Assembly: GCA_947628195.1 (NCBI GenBank) | Contig: CANQZB010000010.1 | Coordinates: forward strand, 1-14,799 | Direction: 5' to 3' | Length of the DNA: 14,799 bases | From: an uncultured Clostridia bacterium | Lineage (GTDB): Bacteria > Bacillota > Clostridia > Christensenellales > UBA1242 | Part shown: positions 1 to 7,851 of the stretch, one piece after another | How the letters are laid out: the number at the start of each line of letters is the position of its first letter | How positions within the stretch are numbered: position 1 is the first letter of the stretch | The notes under the pieces: generated by a model | The model's database searches: none | Seen by the model: only the letters and a program-made list of their open reading frames with translations | What the model was told of the DNA's origin: nothing | Made by a program: the position numbers and the translations under genes

Positions 1-76
1 GATTTGAACCCTCGCGCGCATTTCTACGCCTACATCCTTAGCAGGGACGCCTCTTCGACCTCTTGAGTAACTCTCC
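1..76 (-). tRNA. tRNA-Ser (anticodon GCU), 3' end cut by window edge
   Basis: The minus strand folds as a class II serine tRNA. The 5' acceptor strand GGAGAGT starts at 76. The anticodon loop CTGCTAA lies at 44-38 inside a 5-bp stem, giving anticodon GCU for AGC/AGU codons. A long variable arm and the T-loop sequence GGTTCAAATC follow. The 3' half of the T stem, the acceptor 3' strand and CCA lie outside the window. It has its own promoter at 154-182. Confidence 0.93.
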
Positions 77-153
77 AATCGAAGTATTAAATTAAATAAC
101 ATTATAAGGTAAAGCAAATTGCAAATTTACTACTCTGGTAAATAAACAAGAGA

Positions 154-182
154 ATTATAACAAATAAAAATAGACTTGTCAA
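154..182 (-). promoter_or_regulatory. Consensus sigma-A promoter for tRNA-Ser
   Basis: On the minus strand TTGACA (182-177), a 17-base spacer and TATAAT (159-154) match the consensus at all twelve positions, with an extended -10 (TGTTATAAT). The predicted start near 147 leaves a leader of about 70 bases before the tRNA. No other leftward gene lies between it and the tRNA. Confidence 0.88.
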
Positions 183-274
183 CCTAAAATAAAAATTTTT
201 TTAATTTTCTCTTCAATTTTATTAATTTAATTTTTGTAAGTTTATAGATTTAATTCAGTAAAGGATTACACTAT

Positions 275-604
275 TTATAGCCCAGCACTTGCTGAGTTTA
301 AATAATTTTTTAAAATTGGTAGAAAATCCCCATAGTCAATTTCTTTATCTGGGGTGGTGTAGTGGCAGGCCATGCGTATGCCCGAACAGCGTTTCAATTC
401 AAAATTGACAAGCACGGCGCAGTAATCATACGATTGCCTTTCAACAACTAAAAACCCTAAACTTTCCAAATAATTAATAAATTCTACTGACTGTTCATAA
501 GTTTTGCATTTTACGCAATAAGGATTATAATGTTTTCCCTTGTTTTCGCCATAATAATCTTCATAAAATACATTCATAATGCCGTGAATTGTTTTACCGT
601 TCAT
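275..604 (-). CDS. Unrecognised 109-residue protein under SAM-riboswitch control
   Basis: I do not recognise the family. The ATG at 604 follows AAGGAGGC at 616-609 with good spacing, so the start is firm. The product is 109 residues, probably soluble and cytoplasmic, with no signal peptide or membrane segment. It has a CxxC pair (Cys30, Cys33) plus Cys62, Cys73, Cys80 and several His, which could bind a metal, although that is inference. It is tyrosine-rich in the first third. The gene stands alone behind a promoter, a SAM-I-clan riboswitch and an attenuator, so it should be made when S-adenosylmethionine is scarce. Genes under such control normally serve methionine, cysteine or SAM synthesis, uptake or recycling. 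That suggests a role in sulfur or methyl-group metabolism but does not identify it. No clear terminator is visible downstream. Confidence 0.85.
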   Translation of the reverse strand: MNGKTIHGIMNVFYEDYYGENKGKHYNPYCVKCKTYEQSVEFINYLESLGFLVVERQSYDYCAVLVNFELKRCSGIRMACHYTTPDKEIDYGDFLPILKNYLNSASAGL

Positions 605-615
605 ATCGCCTCCTT

Positions 616-643
616 AAAAACAAAATAACCATCAATAAGATGG
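616..643 (-). terminator. Riboswitch-controlled intrinsic terminator (attenuator)
   Basis: On the minus strand CCATC-TTATT-GATGG (643-629) forms a 5-bp hairpin followed by TTATTTTGTTTTT, just ahead of the ribosome site of the 109-residue gene. A competing 7-bp helix is available: AGATGGC (667-661) with GCCATCT (644-638). It uses both the 3' strand of aptamer helix P1 and the 5' strand of the terminator, which is the usual layout of a SAM OFF switch that works by transcription termination. Confidence 0.78.
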
Positions 644-661
644 CTTAAAGCATATTTTACG

Positions 662-744
662 CCATCTATTCAAGCCTTAGCACCTTACATATATGCAGGT
701 TGCTGTGTGGTCAACGGGCTTGCCCCTCGCACAACTCTTTATGG
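662..744 (-). ncRNA. SAM riboswitch aptamer (SAM-I clan, SAM-I/IV-variant-like)
   Basis: Read on the minus strand, the element has the S-box core in order: AAGAG; a P2 helix GTTGTG with CACAGC; the kink-turn CGAGG with GTTGACC; a GGG/CCC hairpin; GCAACC; a P3 helix of ACCT/AGGT plus GCA/TGT; then AAGGTGCTAA. The P2 loop CAAGCC (722-717) pairs perfectly over 6 bp with GGCTTG (676-671), forming the expected pseudoknot. No P4 hairpin follows the GCTAA core, which fits the SAM-I/IV variant better than classical SAM-I. P1 would pair CCAT (744-741) with ATGG (665-662). Subclass is from memory of the consensus. Ligand binding should favour P1 and so the downstream terminator. Confidence 0.85.
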
Positions 745-751
745 TACAATA

Positions 752-780
752 ATTTTATATAATTTATTAAAAAATGTCAA
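752..780 (-). promoter_or_regulatory. Promoter of the riboswitch / 109-residue gene
   Basis: On the minus strand TTGACA (780-775), 17 bases, then TAAAAT (757-752). The predicted start near 746-745 lies just before the riboswitch P1 strand, so the aptamer begins almost at the 5' end of the RNA. The roughly 100 bases between this promoter and the terminator at 883 are very AT-rich, and I see nothing else in them. Confidence 0.82.
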
Positions 781-882
781 TAAATTTAAATTCTTTTAAA
801 AAATTTTGCTAAATTTTATTAAAATTTTAATTTTTGGCGGATTTTTTAAACAAAAATTTTACCATTTATCTTACCATGTATG

Positions 883-907
883 AAAAAAGACCACTAATAT
901 GGCCTTT
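883..907 (-). terminator. Terminator of the YjzC-like gene
   Basis: On the minus strand AAAGGCCA (907-900) pairs with TGGTCTTT (893-886), with one G-U pair and a 6-base loop, and runs into a T tract. It lies 13 bases past the stop codon of the YjzC-like gene, so that gene is a single-gene transcript. Confidence 0.8.
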
Positions 908-919
908 CTTCTATGGTTA

Positions 920-1078
920 CTATTCGCCCATTGTATAGTAACTTCCTGAATGTTGAGTGGCAGGGAATCTTTTACCTTTTTCTAGGTAAAGGCTACCACC
1001 GTTGTGTCCGTCTTTATCGTAAGCAACATAAGTTGCAGACTTTGGAACGGTTTCACCAGGGGTCCATTTTTTAGACAT
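920..1078 (-). CDS. YjzC-like small protein (52 residues)
   Basis: The ATG at 1078 is preceded by GGAGGTGC at 1090-1083, an excellent ribosome site. The reading frame is open further upstream, but those codons have no ribosome site and do not look coding. The product is 52 residues with no membrane segment. Its pattern, a basic N terminus, PGE, a VxKSATY stretch, a Gly-rich centre, then LEKGKRFPATQ and a Tyr-rich end, resembles the YjzC family of short Firmicutes proteins of unknown function (PGExAP near the start, KGxxFP near the end). The resemblance is recalled, not searched. It is transcribed alone, diverging from addB, and ends at its own terminator. No convincing promoter was found for it in the 1079-1212 gap. 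Confidence 0.8.
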   Translation of the reverse strand: MSKKWTPGETVPKSATYVAYDKDGHNGGSLYLEKGKRFPATQHSGSYYTMGE

Positions 1079-1177
1079 ATAGCACCTCCAATTGTAGTTT
1101 GTGTCAGTTTTCAGCAGATATTCAAACATGTTAAATTTTCTAAAATCTGGAATTTTTGCACAAACGTAACAAGCAGA

Positions 1178-1206
1178 TTGCAAAATTTGATGAAAAGTGT
1201 TATAAT
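1178..1206 (+). promoter_or_regulatory. addBA promoter, start site predicted at the ATG
   Basis: TTGCAA (1178-1183), a 17-base spacer, then TATAAT (1201-1206) with an extended -10 (TGTTATAAT). Only six bases separate the -10 from the addB ATG, so the predicted transcript start falls on or next to that codon. No AGGAGG-like site is present. Confidence 0.82.
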
Positions 1207-1212
1207 TAAAAC

Positions 1213-4200
1213 ATGATTGAGTTGATGAATGTGCCATCTTTTTACGCATCACTTTATGAAGTGGCTAATTTTTGCGCGCAAAACAGAAATGATGACGTAG
1301 AAATTCTAGTGCCAGATAAACTTAGCTTGTTTATGGAAAAGTTTATATATGAGCAATTAAACATATCTTCCAGTTTTAACATAAAAGTAAGCACTTTAAA
1401 TCGCTATGCCAAACGGAATTTACAAATTAGCAAAGATAATCAAATTTCAAAGGTGGGAAGCATAATTTTAATTCATAAAATTTTAAATACACATTTTAAT
1501 GAATTTGAAATTTTTAAAAATAAGGCATATTCATTTAGTTATGCGGAGGAAATTTTTAAAACCATTAGCCAATTAAAGTCTTCCCAAATAAGCTTTGAGG
1601 AGATGAAGGTTTTTAAATCTAACAACCTTCAACTTAACAATAAAATTAAAGATTTGGCAGTTGTTTATGAATATTATGAAAACGAAAAAGCTGGCAAACT
1701 GGATGCTAGCGATATGTTTTTGCTTTCAACCCAGTTTATAGGGGAAGAGCAAAACAAAAAACTTATATTTGCAGGTTTTGATGATTTTACTGCCATTGAA
1801 TATGCAATAATTGAAAGGCTTGCACTAAACAACGATGTTATAGTTATGAATTATTTTAGCAATAACTTTAACAAGCATATTTATAATAGAGAAGTTTATG
1901 AACAACTTAAAAATATTGCATATTTAAATGAATTAAATTTTAAACAAACTAACAGCGATAAACAGTTTGCTGAAGATAAAAATTTTTTGCAAGAAAATTT
2001 ATATTCTATTAAAAATAACGAATTAAAAACCAACAATGAATTTTTAACCATATTTTCTGGCAAAAACATAGATGAAGAACTTGAATTTGTGGCACGAGAT
2101 ATAAAATTAAAAACAATTTCGGGCAAATCTTATGATAATTTTGGCGTTGCGGTTTATAATTTGGAAGCAAATATTGAAAAAATCAATGAAATTTTTGCAA
2201 AATATGACCTAAATTTTTATTTGGACTGTCAATTGCAGTTAAACAAGAGCATTCTTTATAAATTTTGGTGCTCCGTGTTAAAATATAATTTAGAGGGATA
2301 CAGCCTAACAAATTTAATTGATATAATAAATTCGCCATTTTTATGTTTAACAGACGAAAACAAGCAAAAAGTTATAGAAAAATTTAAAACAATAGGTTTT
2401 AGAGGGCAAATAAACGAAAATTTTAGTTTAGATGTTGATAATTTTGATGTTTTTAAAAAATTTATAATAAGTTTAACTTTTAAAAACGATATAACACTAA
2501 ACAACTTTTTATCAATTTATAAGGAAGCAGACATCAATTTAAACATAACTCAAACAATTGATGCGTTGGCACAGAACAAACTAGAATTAAAAGATAAAAT
2601 TTTGTTAACAAAATCACACGAATTGCTTGAAAATTTGATGGACGAAATTGTAACAATTCACGGCAATGTCAGTCTGTTTGAATTTTATGATATTTTTAAT
2701 CATGTTGCAAACAGTGTTAAATTCAACAACCTGCCTTTAACTATAGATGCAATAAAAGTTGTGGAAGCCGAAAACAACTTGGAAATTTTTGACACACTTT
2801 ACATAGTTAATTGTACTGCGGAAAACGCGCCCATGTTAAAATATGATTGTGGCATTATTTTGGACGAGGAGATTGAAAATTTAACCTTTAAAAACAAACT
2901 TTCACCAACAATTGCTCATATAAACAAATTAGCCAAATTAAGGCTATATAATCTGTTAACCATGTATGAAAAAAACTTAATTTTAACATATTCTTACAAC
3001 GCCAGTGAAGTTATTAAGCAGTTGGCCAATAAAATTAAATATTATAATGACAGCGATTATCACGGCATAGAAATAAAATCTAACTTCAATCATGACCTTT
3101 ATTTGGCGCTTTCTAAAAGCGATTATTTAGAATTTTTATCAATAAACGATAAAAACAACACGGAATTGGGCAATAATTTATTAAAAAATAAGAATTTTAA
3201 CCAAATTTCTGATGAAAATTTAAAAATTTATAATAATTTAAACACAATTTCTGCATCCAGGCTGGAAAGTTATTTTCATTGTCCGTTTGCTTATTTTATA
3301 AGCAATGTTTTAAAAATTAATCCAAAATTGGATAACGAAATAATGTCGTTGGATGTGGGCAACATTTTGCATGAAATTTTGTATTCATATTACAAGCACA
3401 GCAAGCAAGTGGGCGATATTTATGAATTTTGCAAAAAAGAGGTGTTTAAATATGTTGATGCTAACGAGAGATTAAAATTTAAAGCAAACAGCCCAATTTT
3501 AGCCAACTTAATTGACGAGGCCTTAAGGGTTATTAACGGCTTAAATTATATAGACGAAAATACATATTTTAAACCCAAATATTTTGAATACGAGTTTAAA
3601 GATAAATCTGCATTAAAACTAAAAAACATTGCAATAACTGGCAAAGTAGATAGAGTGGATGAATACAACGATTTTATAAGGATTGTGGATTATAAATCTG
3701 GGCAGGCAAACGCAGTGTTAAAAGAACTTTATTATGGCGATAAACTTCAGTTGTTCTTATATTCACTGGCCATGGAGCAAGAATTGAAAAAACGCACAGT
3801 TGGCGGGTTTTATCTTCCACTGCACAATAGTTACATGCGGGAAACAACTCCGCAATATTCTTTAAAAGGATTTTTCATAAACGACAGTGAAATTGTGCAC
3901 GCAATGGATTATAGATTAAATAGTGGAGATAAAAGCGACATTGTAAATATAAAAATGGCTAAAAATGGCAAGGCGAATAGAACATTGGGATATAAAGAAC
4001 TTGAAAGCGATGAAATGAGCGAACTAAAACAATATGCAAAACGCGTTAGCGAAACGGCAGTTGACGAAATCAAATCGGGGTACATTGCTCCCAGCCCAAG
4101 CGGAAACAGCAAGCCATGCGATTATTGCGAGTTTAGCCATATATGCTTTAAAAATAGTTCAAATATTAAATATAGAAACACAAAAAATGTTAAACTGGAG

Positions 4201-4215
4201 AGTTTTAAGGAATAA
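1213..4215 (+). CDS. addB: AddB subunit of the AddAB helicase-nuclease
   Basis: AddB pairs with AddA to unwind and resect double-strand breaks for RecA loading. The 1000-residue product carries a RecB-type nuclease domain at the C-terminal end: GKVDRVD at 810-816, then DYKSG at 826-830, containing the acidic and Lys catalytic residues. The four cysteines of the family's iron-sulfur cluster are present: Cys690 (in YFHCPFAYF) and Cys969-x2-Cys972-x5-Cys978. The N-terminal P-loop seen in Bacillus AddB (G-x4-GK) is missing; residues 5-13 (MNVPSFYAS) sit where it should be. A stop codon lies in frame at 1207, so no longer form exists. The start is ATG 1213, probably leaderless; ATG 1225 is the alternative, with only a weak GAG upstream. 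It is shorter than Bacillus AddB (about 1166). addA begins two bases after its stop. Confidence 0.93.
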   Translation: MIELMNVPSFYASLYEVANFCAQNRNDDVEILVPDKLSLFMEKFIYEQLNISSSFNIKVSTLNRYAKRNLQISKDNQISKVGSIILIHKILNTHFNEFEIFKNKAYSFSYAEEIFKTISQLKSSQISFEEMKVFKSNNLQLNNKIKDLAVVYEYYENEKAGKLDASDMFLLSTQFIGEEQNKKLIFAGFDDFTAIEYAIIERLALNNDVIVMNYFSNNFNKHIYNREVYEQLKNIAYLNELNFKQTNSDKQFAEDKNFLQENLYSIKNNELKTNNEFLTIFSGKNIDEELEFVARDIKLKTISGKSYDNFGVAVYNLEANIEKINEIFAKYDLNFYLDCQLQLNKSILYKFWCSVLKYNLEGYSLTNLIDIINSPFLCLTDENKQKVIEKFKTIGFRGQINENFSLDVDNFDVFKKFIISLTFKNDITLNNFLSIYKEADINLNITQTIDALAQNKLELKDKILLTKSHELLENLMDEIVTIHGNVSLFEFYDIFNHVANSVKFNNLPLTIDAIKVVEAENNLEIFDTLYIVNCTAENAPMLKYDCGIILDEEIENLTFKNKLSPTIAHINKLAKLRLYNLLTMYEKNLILTYSYNASEVIKQLANKIKYYNDSDYHGIEIKSNFNHDLYLALSKSDYLEFLSINDKNNTELGNNLLKNKNFNQISDENLKIYNNLNTISASRLESYFHCPFAYFISNVLKINPKLDNEIMSLDVGNILHEILYSYYKHSKQVGDIYEFCKKEVFKYVDANERLKFKANSPILANLIDEALRVINGLNYIDENTYFKPKYFEYEFKDKSALKLKNIAITGKVDRVDEYNDFIRIVDYKSGQANAVLKELYYGDKLQLFLYSLAMEQELKKRTVGGFYLPLHNSYMRETTPQYSLKGFFINDSEIVHAMDYRLNSGDKSDIVNIKMAKNGKANRTLGYKELESDEMSELKQYAKRVSETAVDEIKSGYIAPSPSGNSKPCDYCEFSHICFKNSSNIKYRNTKNVKLESFKE

Positions 4216-4217
4216 AA

Positions 4218-7200
4218 ATGTTAAAAATTCAAGAAGATATTTTAAATTCTACAAATAAAAATGAACTGGTTAGTGCTGGTGCGGGTAGTGGCAAAACAAC
4301 AGTTATGATTAATAAAATTGCCAACCTAATATTGAACGAAAAAGTGCCAGTAGAAAATTTTTTGGTGGTTACTTTTACTGTTTTGGCTTCTACCGAAATG
4401 AAGGAACGATTAATTAAACTTATAACCGATAAACTTGAAACCTCTACCGATAAACTTCAACTTTTAAATATTATAGAGCAAATTAAAACCGCAAGTATAG
4501 ACACGATAGACGGATTTAACTCTAAAACAATTAAGCAATATTTTTACGAGTTGGATATTTCTCCAAACATAGAAATAATTAGTGATGCCACAAGGGATTA
4601 TTATTTAACCTTGGCAATGGACAAAACGCTAGAAAAATTTATGCAAACCGATAAAATTAATGTTCTTTTGGACCTTTTTAGCGGGAATAGGCGCAGTTTG
4701 GATAACATTAAGCAAATGTTAGTTGATTGTTATTTTAACATAATAAATTTAAAAGATTACAAGGAGTTTTTGTCTCATGCCTTAAATGAATACAAGGACA
4801 GTGCAAAATCCGAAAAAATAATAAACGATTATTTGTGCAATTTGGCAACAAATTTGCAACAAAATTTAATAAACAACAATGCGGTAAGCACCAAATTTGA
4901 CGATTTGTTTGAAAATTTACAACTGTTTAATAAAAATTTAAGTTTAAAATATAACCTTTCCATATTGAAAAATTTAAAAAAACCGAAATTCCTTCCTAAT
5001 GACAAAAAAGAAATTGGCGTTGATGCAATTCAAGCGGTAAATGACTTTTTTGATTTGGCATTAGATTTATTAAACAATGGCGTAAACGATGATTTTGAAT
5101 TAAAAAATGAAAAAATAGTGGTGTATTTTAACTATTTTGTTGAAATTTTGCTTGTTTTTATAGAAAATTATAAAAAAATTAAAGACAAAAACAATTTAAT
5201 TGATTTCAACGACCTTAACAGATTAATGCTTGAACTGCTTAAAAAAGATAATGTAAAAAGCGAACTTCAACAGAGATACAAATATATCTTTATTGATGAA
5301 TATCAAGATGTTAATCCTTTGCAGGACGAATTGCTTTCAAGCATTGTTGGGCCTGATTGCCACTTGTTTATGGTGGGAGATGTTAAACAATCTATTTATG
5401 GATTTAGAGGTGCAAGCCCGGAATGGTTTTTAAATAAATATAACAAATTTAAAAACAATTTAAACAGCGGGCAAGTTTTTGATATGAACATAAACTTTAG
5501 GTCTAACCCCAAAATATTGAATTTCATAAATGTTATTTTTGAAAAGTTAATGACCAAACACACTACCGACATAGACTATAAAAATGACTGCATGATTGAG
5601 CCTCAAAGAGATGATATTGTTGATGATAATGTTAAAATTATGCTTGTTAAAGATGAAAAAAATGACGATCTAGCAACCGGGCTTTATAGCGTAAAAAATG
5701 ATAAAAGCGTTTCGACATTAACCACGGCACAAAAAGAGGCGTATTTAATTGCTAATGAAATAACAAAACTGCTGGGCACATCGTTTTACGATGCAAATAT
5801 TAAAGAATATAGGACCTTAACATATAAAGACATTGCAATTTTAACCCACAGCGAAAAGGACGATGCTTCCACCGCACTTATTGAGATATTAAAAAATGCC
5901 AACATTCCTTTAAATATTAATAACAAATTAGATGTCTCATCAAGCGAGGGAATAAAACTTATTTTGTCCATTTTAAAGTGTGTTACCAACACTGCGGACG
6001 ATGTGGATTATTTGGCAGTGTTCATGGCGTTGACTGACCTAACCATTGATGAACTTATTGAATTGAGAGATAAAGAATTTTCGCTATATGAAAATTTTAA
6101 AAACTCCCAAAACGCATCAATAAATGAAGGGTTTAAAATTTTAGAAGAAATCAAAAATTGTTCATATGTAAAAACTAACAGCGAGTTAATTAGATACATT
6201 TTAAATGAACAAAAACTTAAAATGTTTTTCCTTTTAAAACAAAATGGCGAAAGGGAATTAAAATTAATTGATGAATTTTTACAAAAACTTTCGCCAATTG
6301 AAAACAATTTGAGTTTGAATGAGTTTGTTGAAGTTGTAAATAGCAGTGTTTCAAAATCAAGTGATTTTAACACATCCGAGGGCGAAGATTGTGTAACGCT
6401 TCAAACCATACATAAAAGCAAAGGGTTGGAATATCCTGTTGTGTTCCTGTTCAACAGCAGTAAATTGTTTTCTTATTTGCGCGAAAACAACAATATAAAT
6501 TTCGATTCCGATTTGGGCCTGGGCATAGATTATTTTGATACCGCCAACAGAACTAAATGTTACAGCCTAACAAAATATGCTATAAAAATAAAAAATCAAC
6601 AAAAAGGCTATAAGGAAGAGATGCGCCTATTGTATGTGGCACTAACCAGGGCAAAGAACAAATTGATTATCACAGGCCAGTATAATGACAAAGTTTTCAC
6701 CGAAAAAGTTAAAAAGAACTGTTACACTAATATGATTTTATCTTGCTTTGACAATTTAAAAGAGGGGGAGAACAATTTAAATAACTGCACAATTAATTTT
6801 ATAGACGATGTAAAAGTATTAAATCCTAACCAAACTTATTCCAGGCAAGTTGACACTTCTAATGTAAATTTTGTTTATCCAAATGCAGATAAATTTAATA
6901 TTAGTGTTAAAAACACTGTAACTGGCTTGAATTCGCAAATTAGTGAAGCTCAAAAATTTAATACAAAACAGTGGCTGAATTCTTCTAGCCAATATAACGC
7001 AGATGAGGATAGGGCGTTGATAGGCACTCATTATCATAAGGCGTTGGAGAGCTTGGATTATTTTGGAGATTATATTAAAAGCACCGATTACCCTGATGTT
7101 GACTATAAAAAGATTGAATTGGCGCATAAAAATATAAAAAATCTAGTTAAATATGCAAAATCAGTAAAAAAAGAAGCGGAATTTATGATGTATTTACCAT

Positions 7201-7445
7201 ACAACCAGCTTGTGGAAAGTTCAATAACTGATAAAGTTCTTGTTCAGGGCGTTGTGGATTTAATTATTGAATATGAGAACTGCTTTAAAATTGTAGATTA
7301 CAAATTTTCTGCTTTGCCAGCCAATGTTTTAAAAGAAAAATATGCCGAACAATTAAAGTTGTATAAACAAGCAGTTGAGTTGGCTTATCATAAACCGGTT
7401 ACTGACACTTTTATTTACTCAATCAACAGTGGCGAATTGGCTTAA
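4218..7445 (+). CDS. addA: AddA subunit of the AddAB helicase-nuclease
   Basis: This is a UvrD/Rep-type 3'-to-5' DNA helicase fused to a RecB-type nuclease, and the motor subunit of AddAB. Motifs in order over 1075 residues: Walker A GAGSGKT (21-27); motif II IDEYQD (Asp360, Glu361); motif III VGDVKQSIYGFRGA; motif IV NINFRSNP; motif V TIHKSKGLEYP; motif VI LYVALTRAK (Arg811). The nuclease centre is Asp1014 (VQGVVDLI), then Asp1027-Tyr-Lys1029 (VDYKFS), with an upstream His in GTHYHKALE. All catalytic residues I can place are present. It is somewhat shorter than Bacillus AddA (about 1232). The ATG lies two bases after the addB stop, with AAGGA at 4207-4211 inside addB, so the two are co-transcribed and probably coupled. 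The 92 bases after it are plain AT-rich DNA with no convincing terminator. Confidence 0.96.
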   Translation: MLKIQEDILNSTNKNELVSAGAGSGKTTVMINKIANLILNEKVPVENFLVVTFTVLASTEMKERLIKLITDKLETSTDKLQLLNIIEQIKTASIDTIDGFNSKTIKQYFYELDISPNIEIISDATRDYYLTLAMDKTLEKFMQTDKINVLLDLFSGNRRSLDNIKQMLVDCYFNIINLKDYKEFLSHALNEYKDSAKSEKIINDYLCNLATNLQQNLINNNAVSTKFDDLFENLQLFNKNLSLKYNLSILKNLKKPKFLPNDKKEIGVDAIQAVNDFFDLALDLLNNGVNDDFELKNEKIVVYFNYFVEILLVFIENYKKIKDKNNLIDFNDLNRLMLELLKKDNVKSELQQRYKYIFIDEYQDVNPLQDELLSSIVGPDCHLFMVGDVKQSIYGFRGASPEWFLNKYNKFKNNLNSGQVFDMNINFRSNPKILNFINVIFEKLMTKHTTDIDYKNDCMIEPQRDDIVDDNVKIMLVKDEKNDDLATGLYSVKNDKSVSTLTTAQKEAYLIANEITKLLGTSFYDANIKEYRTLTYKDIAILTHSEKDDASTALIEILKNANIPLNINNKLDVSSSEGIKLILSILKCVTNTADDVDYLAVFMALTDLTIDELIELRDKEFSLYENFKNSQNASINEGFKILEEIKNCSYVKTNSELIRYILNEQKLKMFFLLKQNGERELKLIDEFLQKLSPIENNLSLNEFVEVVNSSVSKSSDFNTSEGEDCVTLQTIHKSKGLEYPVVFLFNSSKLFSYLRENNNINFDSDLGLGIDYFDTANRTKCYSLTKYAIKIKNQQKGYKEEMRLLYVALTRAKNKLIITGQYNDKVFTEKVKKNCYTNMILSCFDNLKEGENNLNNCTINFIDDVKVLNPNQTYSRQVDTSNVNFVYPNADKFNISVKNTVTGLNSQISEAQKFNTKQWLNSSSQYNADEDRALIGTHYHKALESLDYFGDYIKSTDYPDVDYKKIELAHKNIKNLVKYAKSVKKEAEFMMYLPYNQLVESSITDKVLVQGVVDLIIEYENCFKIVDYKFSALPANVLKEKYAEQLKLYKQAVELAYHKPVTDTFIYSINSGELA

Positions 7446-7537
7446 AAATTTTTAAATTTTCAAAAAATGTGCCAAATTTTAAGAAATTATTTTAAAATTT
7501 AAGCGTTTTTAACAAAATTTTTAAAATTTTTTATAAA

Positions 7538-7768
7538 TTATTCGTTAATCGGAACATTTTCTTCGTTTAAAATTTTAATGTTCTGCTGTTTTAGTAAAAT
7601 TAAATAATCCTGCCACATATATTCCCTTATTGGAATTGGCTTGTGGTTATCAAAATAAATTACAAGCGCGGGATATATATGATGATATTCTTTAAAAATG
7701 CTGGCACCAATTGTATGCCCACTTTCTATTAGTCTTTTTGCCATTGCGTGATAATTATAATAAACCAT
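7538..7768 (-). CDS. Small hypothetical protein (76 residues)
   Basis: Function unknown. The 76-residue product has no membrane segment or signal peptide. It combines an N-terminal NYHAMAKRLIESGH stretch, a central YHHIYPALVIYFDNHKPIPIR and an aromatic MWQDYL. I have an uncertain memory of similar short clostridial proteins with a NYHAK...ISPALVLYF...PIRE pattern, which is why I take ATG 7768 and keep NYHA. ATG 7744 would give 68 residues. Neither start has a ribosome site. A TATAAT on the minus strand (7759-7754) sits 9 bases before ATG 7744 but has no matching -35. The gene diverges from mrnC across an 83-base gap and converges on addA. The acceptable composition and the conserved-looking aromatic/proline pattern support it as real. 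Confidence 0.65.
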   Translation of the reverse strand: MVYYNYHAMAKRLIESGHTIGASIFKEYHHIYPALVIYFDNHKPIPIREYMWQDYLILLKQQNIKILNEENVPINE

Positions 7769-7816
7769 ACGCTAGTTTGTGCGCGTGGCTTATTTTTTAT
7801 TCTTTTTTACTTTTAC

Positions 7817-7845
7817 TTTACAAATTAAGAGTTTTATGGTATACT
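7817..7845 (+). promoter_or_regulatory. Promoter of the mrnC-recR operon, start site at the ATG
   Basis: TTTACA (7817-7822), a 17-base spacer, then TATACT (7840-7845) with an extended -10 (TGGTATACT). Exactly six bases separate the -10 from the mrnC ATG, the same geometry as at addB, and again no ribosome site is present. It is the only clear promoter before recR, so it probably serves the whole six-gene run. Confidence 0.8.
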
Positions 7846-7851
7846 ATTATC

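Noticed and set aside
781..882. Additional small gene or RNA in the AT-rich gap
   Set aside because: No start with a ribosome site and no stable structure; only the promoter and terminator at its edges are supported.
1004..1216. Rightward open frame of 70 codons opposite the YjzC-like gene
   Set aside because: No ribosome site, covers the antisense of a better-supported gene and ends inside the addB promoter region.
1079..1252. Longer N terminus for the YjzC-like gene
   Set aside because: It would read through the addB promoter and start; GGAGGTGC at 1090-1083 fixes ATG 1078.
7446..7537. Terminator between addA and the convergent small gene
   Set aside because: The stretch is nearly all A and T with weak self-pairing and no GC-containing stem before a T tract.
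7711..7851. N-terminal extension of mrnC
   Set aside because: It crosses the promoter, is composed of hydrophobic low-complexity codons and is not part of the Mini-III family.
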